This document shows, piece by piece, positions 30,586 to 43,061 of a stretch of 64,000 nt of DNA. How positions within the stretch are numbered: position 1 is the first letter of the stretch; each line of letters starts with the position of its first letter. This DNA comes from Taudactylus pleione (Eukaryota; Chordata; Amphibia; Anura; Myobatrachidae): assembly GCA_031769625.1 (NCBI GenBank), contig JAUIMM010000519.1:243501-307500 (forward strand), read 5' to 3'. Both the position numbers and the translations under genes were made by a program. The notes beneath the pieces are model-generated. The model ran no database searches and was not told the DNA's origin. It saw only the letters and a program-made list of their open reading frames with translations.

Positions 30586-31029
30586 AGCTCTGGACCCTTT
30601 CTAGCGAGGGACTGATGCCACAGCCAGGGGTGCCTTTTCACTGGGCCCCCCCAGCCACAGCATCAGCCCTGACTGCTAGTCAGCCCAGGCCAAGGATCCC
30701 TGGGGAGTTGGGGACCCCCCCAATAAAGTGGTCACCCTCTACAGGGCACCCCTGGCCTAGGCTGATAGCCCGGGGCTATCCCCGCCACCCCTGGGCGGTG
30801 GGTGGCGAGATGATAGTGTATGTGTATTGTGTAAAAATTAGACTATTTGACATTGTCTATACAGTGGAACTACAGGTCCCAACAAGCCTCCCCCACATGC
30901 TGGTACTTGGAGAACCACAAGTACCAGCATGCGGGACAATAAGGGCTCAATGTTATGTGTAGTTCACCTGTAGAGAAATGTATAAAAAAAATACAACACA
31001 CACCGCGAAAATTAAATGTTATATATATA

Positions 31030-32655
31030 CAGTCAGGTGCATAAATATTGGGACATTGACAGAATTTTCATATTTTGGCCTCTATTCACTATCACAATGG
31101 CTTTGAAATGAAACAAACAAGATGTGCTTTAACTGCAGACTTTCAAATTTAATTTGAGGGTAATTACATCCAAATCAGGTGAATGGTGTAGGAATTACAA
31201 CGGTTTCTATATTTGCCTCCCACTTTTTAAGAGGCCAAAAGTAATGGGACTATCAACTCAGAAGCTATTTCATGGACAGGTGTGAGCTATTCCCTCGTTA
31301 TTTCATTATCAATTAAGCAGGTAAAAGGTCTGGAGTTTATTCTAGGTGTGACATTTACATTAGGAATCAGTTGCTGTCGACTCTCAATATGAGATCCAAA
31401 GAGCTGTCACTAGCAGTGCAGCAAGCCATCATTAGACTGCAAAATCAAAACAAACCCATCCGAGAGATAGCAAAAACATTAGGTGTGGCCAAATCAACTG
31501 TTTGGAACATTCTTAAAAAAAAGAACGTATCGGAGAGCTCAGCAACACCAAAAGACCCAGAAGACCATGGAAAACAACTGTGGTGGATGACAGAAGAATT
31601 ATTTCCCTGGTGAAGAAAAACCCCTTCACAACAGTTGGCAAATCAAGAACACTGTCCAAGAGGTAGGTGTTTATGTGTCAAAGTCAACAATCAAGAAAAG
31701 ACTTCACAAGAGTGAATATAAAGGGTTCTCCACAAGATGTAAACCATTGGTGAGCCTCAAAAACAGGAAAACCAGATTAGAGTTTGCCAAACAACATCTA
31801 AAAAAGCCATTACAGTTCTGGAACAACATCCTATGGACAGATGAGACAAAGATCAACTTGTACCAGAGTGAAGGGAAGAGTATGGAGAAGGAAAGGAATT
31901 GCTCATGATCCAAAACATACCACCTCATCAGTGAAGCGTCATGGCGTGGACATGTATGGCTGCCAATGGAACTGGTTCCCTTGTATTTATTGATGATGTG
32001 ACTGCTGACAAAAGCAGCAGAATTAATTCTGAAGTGTTTCAGGCAATATTATATGCTCATATTCAGTCAAATGCTTCAGAACTCATTGGATGGCGCTTCA
32101 CAGTGCAAATGGACAATGACCCGAAGAATACTGCAAAAGCAACCAAAGACTTTTTTAAGGCTATAAAGTGGAATGTTATGCAATGGCCAAGTTAATCCCC
32201 TGACCTGAATCCGATTGAGCATGCATTTCACTTGATGAAGACAAAACTGAAGGAAAAATGCCCCAAGAACAAGCAGGAACTGAAGACATTTGCAGTAGAG
32301 GCCTGGCAGAGCATCACCAGGGATGAAACCCAGCGTCTGGTGATGTCTATGCGTTCCAGACTTCAGGCTATAAATGCCTGCAAAGGATTTGCAACAAAGT
32401 AATAAAAAGTAAAAGTTAGATTTAGGATTGTTTAGTTTGTCCCATTACTTTTGGCCCCTTAAAAAGTGGGAGGCACATACAGAAACCGTTGTAATTCCTA
32501 CACCATTCACCTGATTTGGATTTAATTACCCTCAAATTAAATCTGAACGTCTGCAGTTAAAGCACATCTTGTTTGTTTCATTTCAAAGCCATTGTGGTGG
32601 TGAATAGAGGCCACAATATGAAAATTCTGTTAATGTCCCAATATTTATGCACCTT
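31030..32655 (+). mobile_element. Tc1/mariner transposon, inactive
   Basis: Inverted repeats of about 215 bp (31030-31250 and 32439-32655), starting CAGTCAGGTGCATAAATATT after a TATATATA tract, enclose a broken Tc1-like transposase. The TA context fits the superfamily. The last few bases of the right end are replaced by the foldback sequence TTGTCAACG, so that terminus is damaged. Confidence 0.88.
31389..32401 (+). pseudogene. Tc1-like transposase, frameshifted and with a premature stop
   Basis: The start at MRSKELS (31389) opens a paired-type helix-turn-helix (IREIAKTLGVAKSTVWNILK). A second part in another frame (from 31675) has STIKKRLHKSEYKG and the first catalytic Asp in WTDETK (31840-31842). 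A third part from about 31941 in the first frame has the second Asp in MDNDPKNT (32112-32114) and the third acidic residue, Glu in NPIEH (32217-32219). That leaves 34 residues between them, the DD34E spacing. A TAA at 32193-32195 interrupts this part, which otherwise runs to 32401. At least two frameshifts plus the stop inactivate it. Confidence 0.9.
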
Positions 32656-33150
32656 GTCAACGTACAGTATCCAATGGAAGTACCTGTAAAAAAAGATACA
32701 ATACTCACCTTTTGTCCCACAACGTTCTCCGCAGTAATCCAAACTGTGTCCCGCATACTCTGTATCAACACGCATCAGCATGTTGATACAGTAACGCTAA
32801 TGGGAGCTCAGGATTTGAGCTCTCATTATTGCCGGGATGTCAGCCAATCAGCGGCGGCTTCCATTCCCGGCCACTCATTAGCTGGGACCCATGTGGACTT
32901 AGAAAATGAGCAGCTACTCCACGTGGTTCCCAGCCAATGAGCGGCCACTAATGGAAGCCGCCGAGGATTGGCTGACATCCCGGCAATAATGAGAGCTCAA
33001 GCCCTGAGCTTCCATTAGCGTTACTGTATCAACATGCTGATGTGTGTTGATACAGAGTATCCATGCCCCTCTTTGGATTACTGCGGAGAACATCGTGGGA
33101 CAAAAGGTGAGTATTGGAGCTTTTTTTTACGGGTACTTCCATTGGATACT
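32656..33150. repeat. Palindromic centre of the foldback element
   Basis: Arms of about 245 bp (32656-32900 and 32935-33150, continuing at 33742-33757 after a MITE) are inverted copies. Paired words include CTTTTGTCCCACAACGTTCT with GAACATCGTGGGACAAAAGG, and TGTCAGCCAATC with GATTGGCTGACA. It could extrude as a very long hairpin. Confidence 0.85.
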
Positions 33151-33741
33151 GGGCCTGATTCAGACCCGGCCGCTATTTGCGGCCGCTCGCTGGCTAAAAG
33201 GGGGCGGCTATTAACATCATGCGCTCGCACTGTGTCTCGTAAAGCCGCCCACTGAGTAATAGCGAGCAGTTGCACTATGCGCTCGCACCTGTATAAAGAT
33301 GCCCCTTTGCCACTCGCAACACACGTCATCTCCGGCAGTTGTAAGATTAATCGGGAACATCGAGAGCCTTCGGAGCTGCTCGCTGCGCTTGTATTAGCCT
33401 TTTCCCACCACAACATTGCGAGCAGTTCAGGCTAAATTACAACCCAGTCACGTGTGTAATTATGCTACTTTGCTAATTATGCACACCCATTAAACTCCGT
33501 TCTGACTGTCGGGCACGCCTGCTTTCGCACATCCACACCCCCGTTTACAAGCACCTTCCCCTGTTACCATCCACAAACGGCACTGTCACTCAAAATAGCG
33601 GACCAACTGCAGGCTACGGGCGAGCACTTTCCCATCGCAATGACTGGTCCGCGCACGCGCATTGCGAATCATACGCATGCACAGATTGTGAAAAATCGCT
33701 CAATACGAGCGCAGAATAGCATCCGGGTCTGAATCAGGCCC
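33151..33741. mobile_element. Harbinger-type MITE in the foldback
   Basis: Ends GGGCCTGATTCAGACCCGG and CCGGGTCTGAATCAGGCCC, flanked by ACT (33148-33150, 33742-33744). Same size class and internal words (CCCGTTTACAAGCACCTTCC, CGCAATGACTGG) as 8024-8621 and 53733-54326. Confidence 0.9.
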
Positions 33742-34750
33742 ACTGTACGTTGACAAAGGGACGTGAACATCTGGGAGAAGGTGAGTATGTATGTGTATAT
33801 ATGTATGTAATAAAATTTAATTTTCATGGTGTGTGTTGTGTTTTTGTTACTCATTTCTTTACAGGTGAACTACACGTACCAATGAGCCCTTAATGCCCTG
33901 CATGCTGGTACTTGTGGTTCTCCAAGTACCAGCATGCAAGGGAGGCTTGATGGAACCTGTAGTTCCACTGTATAGACAATGTGAAATATTCTAATTTTTA
34001 CACAATACACATACACTATCAACCCGCCACCCACCGCCCAGGGGATAGCCCCGGGCTATCAGCCAAGGCCAGGGTGCCCTGGAGAGGGTGTCCCCTTTCT
34101 TGGGGGGGTCACCAACTCCCCAGGGATCCCTGGCCTGGGCTGACTAGCAGTCAGGGCTGATGCTGCGGCTGGGGGGCCTGGTGAAAGGGCACCCCTGGCT
34201 GTGGCATCAGTCCCCCCTGCTAGAAAGGGTCCAGAGCTGGTTTCAAATACTGTATATGGAGAACCTCACGCAAAAATGTTTACCATATATTTAAAACCAG
34301 CTCCCCTGCTGCCTGATGCTGTTTCTAAATTTACAGTGGAACCACACACATTTAGTTCCCTGTAAATTTGAGGACCAGGACAGGCTGACAAGTCCGGGGC
34401 TGGTTAGTCTTTTTGGGGGGACCTAACGTAATTTAAAAAAATATATATTTAACCCTTTTTTACAGGCCTATCACACAAGCAGCAAGCACATATTTCACTG
34501 ATATGTGCAGGCTGCTAGCTCGGGAGAGATTTGCAGAGAGAAGGCGGGTGAGTTATCTCATCTTCACTTGCAACTCGGGGGAGAAATCTCGATTTGCTTG
34601 ACCATCGAAAAACTCACTTTCAGCTAAACTCACTTCTTAGTAAATTTGCAAAACAAACAAACAAAAACAGCTCACCTGAGTTTTGGCGATGCAAATCGAG
34701 TTTAAACAAAACACAACTCGACCAAACTCGAATCTTAGTAAATTTACCCC

Positions 34751-36081
34751 CAAGAGTCAGATATCGGTTGTATATTGCACTTTTCACACCACCATAGATA
34801 TAGGTTAGTGCACGCTGGAATGCAATCATGTCTCCATTGTGTTATCTCTAATCTGTAGATAGAATGTTTCCTCAAAAGTAGTTGTTTCATATTCTCCTTG
34901 TCTGTCTCTTTACCTGTTTGCCCAGACACCCCTTCCTTTGGTCAGTCTCCCTCTCTGTACTTCATACATTCTCTAGTCACCCCCTATGTCCTGCCCCTAT
35001 TATGAAGTGTCTCCCTCTTTCCCAAATATGTATACCCCTGTAATGTCTCTCTCTTTCTTGTCTTTTTCCTCTCTTTGTCACCCACATTCCATTACAGTAT
35101 GCTAATCCTCTCCAACAATCCCCTGCTCCTTCAGCCTCCTAGACCTATGCCCCACACTGCACTCTGGTACATGTAGTCCTTTCATTTCCCATTGCCATTA
35201 TCCATAATTCCACTCCAGTAAACAGAATTGTAATATGGGGAGGGCAGCGGGCTACAGTTAGGAACTGCAAAAGGTGCCAGTATTAGGTACAACTGAGTAC
35301 CGTAAAAAAGAAAAAACACTGGCTCTACCAGTACTAACATCAGATAGAGATCAGATAGAGCCATGTGAATAAGTAGTGGTTACAAAAGGTACAATTATGC
35401 CAAAAACAGCTACTGTACACAATATAATAATACAACACAACGCACATTAGACAATTGAGAAGCACAGGGAAGCTCATGCTGATGATTAGACATATGTACA
35501 AATAGGACAAAACAGTACACTCTATTACACAAGAACCTTCCACATTGGTGACGGTGTTCCAGGAATTAACACAAATTGACTATTCTTATAAAAAAATAAA
35601 AACGCAAACATATTTATATGTTCCATTATTAGATACATTTACTGCCTCATTTTGGCAATTATCCCATAATGTATCTGCCACCAGGCAAATAGATGGTAAC
35701 ATGGGAGAGGCCATAACATTTCTGAACCTGAAATCAGCAGCTTGAATTTCCTAATCATCATATCAAACATTACTGGAATATCTATAATCAACATCAGCTG
35801 ATCCTTCAAACCGCCTGTGGTTTGTAATTCCTTGGGTTTATTTACCACATAAATACAAAACATCATCATTCAATCAACCAGAAACTAACGCTGATCGAAC
35901 AATTACAGCAATCAAAACAAATATAAAATTGGTAGCTCTTTGGTTCATTGAATATTTGTTAGTGAATTTGTTATGGGTTATAACCTAAAACATGAAAACA
36001 AGAATGTTGGGGGTCGTTATTATATTTATTCTATAATTAAAAGCCAATTGGCATACACTTAATAATTGTAGAGAGGACAGT
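34751..36081. other. No recognised feature
   Basis: About 1.3 kb of AT-rich sequence. Short frames occur (for example plus 35545-35745) but have no recognisable domain. I see no terminal repeats or tandem array. Confidence 0.35.
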
Positions 36082-36605
36082 GGCCCTGATTCAGCTTGGA
36101 TCGCAACTGCTAAAGCGTACGCAGACGGTCGACTGTTGCGGACTGTGCATGCATATGCATTGCAGTACACATGTGCGAATGCCTCACTGCGACCGGGACT
36201 GCGATCGCAGTGAGTACGCAGACCCATTGCAGAGTGATTGACAGGGAGTACAGTTTGGGGGGAGTGGTTGGAGAAACGCATGCGTGCCAGTGCGTTTGAA
36301 CGCCGTTGTAGGGGCGTGCATAAATTAGCCAGTGTGACGGCATACGCAGCTTGAGCTCTCTCTGCGTGCAGGAAAGTTAGCAATTTAGTGGTAGGGTCAG
36401 ACCTGCCTTAAGTGTGCGAGTGGCTTCGATGTACTTTGATGTTACCGATGTATTGGCTAGATTGCAAGGTATTACGGACGTGCGAGAGGAGAAGTGAGCG
36501 TCTGCATGTTGTCCGTGCGAGCGCTTTGCGATTGCAATTATTAGCATACTTTCGCAGCAGAACTGCGTGCGCGATCGCATCAGCGATCCTTGCTGAATCA
36601 GGCCC
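36082..36605. mobile_element. Harbinger-type MITE
   Basis: Ends GGCCCTGATTCAGCTTGG and GCTGAATCAGGCCC, flanked by AGT (36079-36081, 36606-36608). The interior has TGCGATCGCAGTGAG, GGAGAAACGCATGCGTGCC and GGGGCGTGCATAAATTA, shared with 51820-52966 and 62436-62956. Confidence 0.88.
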
Positions 36606-37690
36606 AGTGTGCATACTGTACAGGCACAGCGATACAATGTTACCACTCAAGATTTTTCTTTAGCATTTGATTGAGTTCCCTTTTGCGTTGTATTTGGAAG
36701 TTCACAGAATTTAGTCTGCGACTAGAGCTGTGACGCAGGCAGGCAATTCATTATGCTGCGTGTGGCGATTGCGGTAGGACTGGACACACTTAAGGCCAAA
36801 TTCTGGCACTGAAGGGCGCAAAATTCTGTGGCGGATTACGAAGTGAGGAGAATATTCTGAGGAACAGGTCTGAAAACTTCGCTCACCTCAGCGGACAGCA
36901 GATCGGCATTTGCTAATGGTGCTGGACCCCGTGAGAATCATTCTGGTGTATGCAGGTGGGAATCAGGAGTGTTTCAGCCCTTAGAAAAGCTGTAGGTAAT
37001 AGGGAGGATTTGTTATCAAAGTGGTAAAACTGTGAGCCTGGCGTGTGTACTATATCAGATATATTAATGCGATTTGCAGATATAATATTCACCACGGGCT
37101 TATTAAGAGAGTGATGAGTCTCAGGATCCAGAGACTAGGAAAGTCGGTCCAGCGTTCAGAGCAATTCTTCATTCCTCGTCTGGCATTAATTCCCTTACTA
37201 CAATTGCAGTGATACAAGCCTTCAGGAATTTTATAAACACAGGATACATATTGGTTAACCACGTCTCTAGGAAGGAAAGGAAGAAGGACATTTTTCACAA
37301 TGCAATTTTGAATTAAAAAGTTAGGTCAACATCAGACTTAGAATTAAGATGTATTTTATGTGTGATACTTTTATTGCTTTGTCTATTGTCCTATTAGGCA
37401 CATACCTAAATCATTACCGTAGACACTTCTGACTACTGACCGCTGCCAAGTATTTAGAAAATAATATAAAGCACATTTATTTTTAGTAAGCAAAATATAA
37501 AGTTCATTTCTGGAGAATTTACATTGTAATTAAACTTTGCAAAGTAACTAAGTTAAAAATTTGTATAAAGTATCCATATTTTTGAGTGACAAAACATTTA
37601 ATTATGGTCAGTCTGTTCACTGTCCCATTGATCCACTTTTGTGGTTTGATCTAGAAACTGCATTTGTTTTCTGGAGGGAGTGCTAAACCT
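36606..37690. other. No recognised feature
   Basis: Over 1 kb with no recognisable gene, terminal repeat or array. Short frames only. Confidence 0.35.
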
Positions 37691-37693
37691 TAA

Positions 37694-37982
37694 GCTGGGT
37701 ACACACTTGCTGATATATCGGTTGTTCTATCGCACACCCGATATGTCTGTGAACTACGTTATTCATGGACATATCAGGGTGCCCTTCAGCACAGTCGTTG
37801 CCGAAGTATCTGTACGTCTGGCTGTGTGCATGGGCGACCCACCGACCACCTGTACACTGGCAACATGGACTGCAGATGCTGACATCATAACAGGGTGGGC
37901 ACATTTAAATGCCCGTCCAGTTGTGATGTCAGGCCAGACATATTCAGCGGCTGATTGGTAAGTGTGTATAGCATTTTATATC
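37694..37982. mobile_element. MITE with GCTGGGTACACACTT ends
   Basis: The left end GCTGGGTACACACTTGC faces the right end GTAAGTGTGTATAGC. Inner inverted words include CCGATATGTC and GACATATC. No clear target duplication. A shorter sequence with GGGCACACAC...GTGTGTGCT ends is at about 43760-43840. Confidence 0.5.
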
Positions 37983-38224
37983 TGTGACCCAGTATTAGGC
38001 CCAAGTTACAGTAATAAAGGAGAACAATACTAATTAGAAGAGACACAAGGCAAAACGCTACTAAATGGTGTGACACAAAATTCTGTGGATCAATAAACAT
38101 GGATAAAAAAAAGGAATATAAGAAATACAATACATCCCTGTATGGTGAATTTTCTTTTTTTTTGTTTTCTCCCCGGTTTAAATGTGATGGTATCCAGGTG
38201 CATAAAGAAAGGTACAAAAATACA

Positions 38225-38615
38225 CACAAAAAATGTTGCCGTTTGTGGGTACTGACAGCAGGGTGGTCGGGCAAATGCAGGCGTGCCAGTGTGTTTCACG
38301 CAGTTGCAGGGGCATGCATAAATTATCCATTGCGTGGCCATAAGCAGCCATAGCACTGATAGTGTGCGTGGATGTTAGAAAATTCTGAGTAAGGTCAGGA
38401 CGTGTGCACGTGTAAACATGGGTCCGATGTTACTCAATGTTACCGATTGTTTCACTATGTTGCCCATAATATACGGATGTGAGTAAGGGGAAGTGGGCGT
38501 CCTTATGTCTGGCTGCGTTCGCAATGTGAATGCACACATTTAAATAGCTCCGCTGATATTAGCAACAGCGGTGCGTGCGTATAAGCAGAATTGTGATCCG
38601 TAGTGAATCAGGCTC
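38225..38615. mobile_element. Harbinger-type MITE, left-truncated
   Basis: It has the internal order of 62436-62956: GTTTGTGGGTACTGACAG, GCAGGCGTGCCAGTG, GGGGCATGCATAAATTA, GGAAGTGGGCG. It ends TGAATCAGGCT. The left terminus is missing. Confidence 0.6.
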
Positions 38616-38690
38616 TGTGATCAAGATTAGCCAGAACAAACAAACGGAGGCCTAACAGGGACTTTATTTTATACGGTATGTAAAGATCTA

Positions 38691-38922
38691 GGGCTCCATC
38701 CAATTAGCCTCTCACAAGTGCGAGTCATCGCAGCAATGGCCACACTTTACGGCAGCCCGGATTCGCTTAAAAGAGCTTTCAGCACCATAGGGCTCAGAGC
38801 AAAATTAAGCAAATTCGGGCTCGGACTGGGCCGCAAAAGGTGCGAGGTGCCTGTCCATTGTCTGTGTTTTAATGGTGTTGCAATGGCAACTCGCACCCTT
38901 CGCATTTAATTGGATTGACCCC
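38691..38922. mobile_element. MITE with CCATCCAATTA ends
   Basis: Ends GGGCTCCATCCAATTAG and TTAATTGGATTGACCCC are inverted, flanked by CTA and TTA. Inner CTCACAAGTGCGAG and AACTCGCACCC also pair loosely. Confidence 0.6.
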
Positions 38923-39334
38923 TTAGACACTGCTATCTCAACACTGAGGTATAAACATTGTTTGTTAAGCCAGAATGAAAAGGCTGTTGGAAGCCCTCAC
39001 TCATGAACATGCCACATACAACTGCCCATGGGAAAAGCAAGGAGTTTGCAGATCAATAGTATACTGTACCTGCTACCTTCAGATGATCTGGATACAATAT
39101 TTTTTTTATATGTAAAAGTTTTAAAACATTTATTTTATTTTGTTGTCAGTTATTTAATTTCATTTACTTCTTACCTTTTCTATTTCATGAGTCTAGCCTG
39201 CTTTTACTGCCCCATGCCACTATCACTTTTCTGCCAAGGCAATGTCACTTACCTGCCCTGACAATAGCGCTTAACTGAACATCGCTTAGCTACCCTAACA
39301 ATATCACTTAGGGGAGCATCGCTTAGCTGCCCTA
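38923..39334. other. No recognised feature
   Basis: AT-rich sequence with no gene recognised. Short ATCGCTTAGCTGCCCTA words recur at 39278-39330 and continue after the next MITE at 39550-39600, giving a small degenerate repeat. Confidence 0.35.
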
Positions 39335-39540
39335 TGGCACCCATTTACTAACGAGTTTTAACACCAAAACGAGTGATAAATGTCACTGTGTATGATAAAT
39401 GGTGCTCCAGCCAATCAGCTCCCAACAGTCATTTTTCTAACAGATGACAGCTAGGAGCTGATTGGCTGGAGCACCATTATCATACACAGTGACATTTATC
39501 ACTCGTTTTGGTGATAAAATTCGTTAGTAAATGAGGCCCT
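39335..39540. mobile_element. MITE (C), near-perfect hairpin
   Basis: The two halves are almost exact inverted copies: CATTTACTAACGAG..., CCAAAACGAGTGATAAATGT, CACTGTGTATGATAA and CCAGCCAATCAGCTCC on the left, their complements on the right. About 90 bp per arm with a short loop. The small number of differences suggests fairly recent mobility. Confidence 0.85.
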
Positions 39541-40097
39541 ACATCGTCTAACTGAGCATCGCTTAGCTGCCCTAACAATATTGCTTAGGTGAGCATCGCT
39601 GCTCCTGCAAAATGTTTTTCTTAAAATAAAGCAATAATATATTTCTTTGTATTGCTGTAATAAATGGTGGTAAAGAAATATGACTTAAGGAGCTTAAGTA
39701 AGGGGCCTTAATGTCTCAAATACACTTTACATTCTGTAAGGTCTGCCCCATCTCTGAAAGGTGCCACCTCTCCAACGGCTCCCACTACTAGGGAGACAAG
39801 ACATATGTGGCACCGCAGAAGAAGAGGACCTGGCCAGCCACCAAGAATGTGATAAGTATGGGGGTGGGACGGAGGAGGGGGAGGTGTTGCAGAGGGGGGT
39901 GGAATTGATGTGGTGGAGCGGAGGGGAGCGATGGGTATAGCAGTTAGAATGAGGCGGCAGCGGTTAGAGGTGGCTCAGCATATGCTGGTTCCCTTTACTA
40001 GTTCATTTATATATATGTTTAGCATCACCCTTTTCATGCAAGAGCAAGAATTAGGGAAGCTAATGGCAATGGGGTATACTTAATTTGATGTCATTTA
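39541..40097. other. No recognised feature
   Basis: No gene seen. A purine-rich GGGGTGGGACGGAGGAGGGG tract lies at about 39860-39915. Confidence 0.35.
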
Positions 40098-40385
40098 CAT
40101 ACCTCCCAACATGACCCTCTCCAGGAGGGACACAATGCTCTGGTCCTGAACTTCGGGGCTGCAGCACAGTTCAAAATTCAAATAGGGGAGCCACACCAAC
40201 TGTCATTTCACACACTGCCAAACATCACTGGCTGGGACTCACTGGCAGTTGGTGTGACTCCCCTATTTGAATTTTGGACTGTACTGCAGCCCCACCTCTG
40301 GAGCCTCCACCAATCATAATTTACCAGGGAAGTCCAGGACCAGAGCATTGTGTCCCTCCTGGAGAGGGTCATGTTGGGAGGAATG
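40098..40385. mobile_element. MITE with long terminal inverted repeats
   Basis: Ends CATACCTCCCAACATGACCC and its complement match for about 50 bp (through GGACACAATGCTCTGGTCCT). CATTTA occurs directly on both sides. Inner arms (AATTCAAATAGGGGAG) also pair. A relative is at 52992-53196. Confidence 0.8.
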
Positions 40386-40938
40386 CATTTAAAAGAGTGT
40401 TGCTTAACCTTCTGTAGCTTCCACCCCATATGTCAAAGTGCAATTTTTGGGAGCCCTTCGGTATACATGCCATTGTTCTGGGTCTCAAATGCCCCCCCCC
40501 CCCCCAGGTTATATAAAGGATATGATTTTCTTTTCAAATAAATGGATATATATGGACTACAGTTGAAAAAGATTATTTAATCTTTTTAATGGTGCCGTTA
40601 CAAAAAGTAGATCCAACCTCCCCTATAGAGGTGAGTAACCACACAACTGTTGAGTCTGAATTCCCATATACAGCACTATATTTCTATTTTTGTCTCTTGT
40701 CCCACATGTGGCAAAGAGAATCTTCCACTGGAGGCACCTGCTGAAGGGCTACTTGAACCCCTTCTTCAGCTCAGATTTGCTGCAAACCATAGAGAATAAC
40801 ACTTATGAACAGTGTAGTGTTGATGGTCATGTCCCTTTGCATACCTAACAATCAGCAATCCATAAACACAGCTTCTGGGACCCCACTTGGTGTTATGTTG
40901 CTCGGGTATAGGCCACATGCACAGGTTTTGCACCTATA
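40386..40938. other. No recognised feature
   Basis: It contains a run of about 15 C at 40491-40505. No gene or element boundaries were recognised. Confidence 0.35.
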
Positions 40939-41896
40939 GGGCTCTATTTACTACAATCCGCATATTGAATGCGGATTATAGTGTGATATTACCGAGTGAA
41001 TTCGCATTGCAAATTCAGGCAATATCACAGGGATTTACTATAAATCCCTTGCAGGGACAGAGCTTGCGATAAAGCTCTGTCCCTGCGGATCCCATCCGCA
41101 CTCTAGTCGCGGTATTTTCGGTAAAAATACCGTGACTAAGAGCCCGCGCATGCGCCGACCGACCACCGCTACTACCCCCCACCGACGCTAAGCCCCGCCC
41201 CCGGCGCTAAGCCCCGCCCCCGCGATCGCGGACCCCCGCGACCCCCCCTCCCCCCCCCGCGACCCCCTCTCCCTTCATTACACTTACCTGCATCCTCCTG
41301 GCCTCCGGTGATCTTCTTCGGGCTTCCCGATCAGGTGATCTCCCATACTGCACTGGGACCCGATCACCTGATGACCGGGCCCCAGTGCACTGTGGGAGAC
41401 CAGCTGACCGGAGAGGAGCCATCACCGGAGGCCCGATCACCGGTCCCTGGAGTCAGGTAAGGAAAAAAAAAATGTTTATTTTTTTTTCTTTTTTTTACAG
41501 CAATCAGCTTGCGGTCTACTTAGACCACATAGCTGATTACTGGTACCGGCTCCCGCCTCTGCTCTCTCCGTTAGAGCAGAGTGGGAGCCCGGTAACCGGG
41601 GGAGACCCTGGATAACGCCACCTCCAGGTGGCGTTATTATCACAGGGCTTCCCCCGGTATTTTTTTACAATTTATTTTTAGTAACTTGCACACAGATCAC
41701 ATTTCCCATTACAATTATGGGAAATGCGATCTGCTTTACTAAAAATAAGTGATACTGGGGGTTGGAGTAGAATTTTACTAATTCTACTCCAATTGCCCTG
41801 TAATAACTACAGGTGAAACTAAAATAATGTGAAAAGGGTGTGAAAACACCCTTTTTCACTTTATTTTAGTAAAAATAATGTTAATAAATAGAGCCC
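40939..41896. mobile_element. Large MITE with GGGCTCTATTTA ends
   Basis: Ends GGGCTCTATTTACTA and AATAAATAGAGCCC are inverted and flanked by ATA (40936-40938, 41897-41899). Inner hairpins include CAGGGACAGAGCTTGCGATA with its complement, and GGTATTTTCGGTAAAAATACC. The centre (41160-41290) is very C-rich. No coding region. The 3-bp duplication suggests Harbinger or a related group. Confidence 0.8.
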
Positions 41897-42490
41897 ATAG
41901 TCACATATGACGTGCTAAACGCAATCAATCCAGACAGTTTCACATTCTACATTTTTGAACTCATGGTGGAAAACAAATTATTTCTTGACTCCATCAGATT
42001 AATTCAGCAAGCAAATTTATATAAGGTCACCTCTAAGGGTGACTGAATTGCCTTTAACCACCAAACAACAGAGTCTCTGTCAAATTTATGGCATACTGTA
42101 CTCACCTACTCTCCCGGAACATCCAGGAGGTTCCCCAGACCCCCGCAAGAGTAGGTGGCCCTCCTGGATCTATTAGAAGCTCCATGGAGAGGGGCTGGAG
42201 CCAATATGATGCTGATGACATGAAGCTGTTTTAGTATTAGATATATTTGATGTCTCCTGCTTTAACCAAATTACCACTCAGGAAACCATCCCCATAATTT
42301 TCTATGGGGAGGGTGAACCACAATAATTCTCCATGTTGCAAAACAGTTACCTTTCAAGAGCTTGGCCCCTTTACCAAATGTCAACTTCAGATAGTGATAG
42401 ATATTGTAGGCTATAGGCAGGAGAGCAATCTTCAGTAGGTAAGCTGGACAGAGCTCACCATAGCTTGCTTAAGAAATCAAATATTTATTA
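41897..42490. other. Unassigned, with a hAT MITE fragment
   Basis: At about 42091-42180, CATACTGTACTCACCTACTC with CTCCCGGAAC and AGGAGGTTCCC resembles the left part of the hAT MITE at 5417-5770. The opposite end is absent. The remainder is unrecognised. Confidence 0.4.
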
Positions 42491-43061
42491 TGTGATAGAA
42501 GCACTAGAGAAGTTGGGGATGGCATGTATGTGTGTCCCAGATTCCTGTCATATGTATTTTAAACCCCCAGGAAAAGTCTGTTTTACCAAGCAGATTTGAG
42601 TGTCGTTTTTTTGGTAAAAGCCGGATAATGGGTCCTGGGGGTGTGGGGGTGAGAGAGAAGGGAGGGCTCCATCCACAGGGCCGCTTCAGGTGTTGGGCTT
42701 TTCAGCCTGGGACCAGGCTAATTAATGATTACACTTGGAAGTGGCTCATAAGAGCTGTGTAGAGTTTTGATGCAGTGTCTCACACACCCTGGGGAGAATA
42801 GACATTGAGGTTTTGTTCTGTGACATTGGTATGTACTATGTTTGTGGTTAGGCAGTAGGCCCTGCCACATGTAGAGAGGGAGTTACCTGTCTAGTTAGAG
42901 CCCAGACGGGCTAGGGTTTATTTTTATGTTCTGCTTGTTTGATTATTGGTGTCACACAATAAAAACTGCTTGCACGAAAACCCACGACAACTGCTGTTTC
43001 CTGGCTGCTGTGTGTAAGGAGGTGTCCATCTACTCCAGGAGAGGGACCCCTACCCCGATCA
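42491..43061 (+). mobile_element. Solo LTR (Gypsy- or ERV-like)
   Basis: The segment begins TGTGATAG, ends CCCCGATCA and is flanked by a perfect 5-bp repeat TATTA (42486-42490, 43062-43066). A TATTTTAAA box lies at about 42557 and a polyadenylation signal AATAAA at about 42958, in the order expected of an LTR read on the plus strand. No internal genes adjoin. Confidence 0.72.

Larger units (their letters stand above)
29519..34750. mobile_element. Large foldback element, broken by later insertions
   Basis: The outer ends are inverted: GGGGTAAATTTACTAAGAAT at the left and the complement ATTCGAATCTTAGTAAATTTACCCC-type at the right. Long matching arms follow: left 30600-30960 and right 33860-34230 are inverted copies for over 300 bp (for example ACCACAAGTACCAGCATGC against GCATGCTGGTACTTGTGGT, and CAGGGCTGATGC). 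Removing the inserts at about 30047-30585, 31030-32655 and 33151-33741 leaves arms of about 1.2 kb that meet at a palindromic centre near 32900. No coding region belongs to the foldback itself. Confidence 0.75.

Noticed and set aside
36606..37690. Host exon or enhancer in the unassigned stretch
   Set aside because: No splice-bounded protein-like frame was visible and conservation cannot be judged from one sequence.
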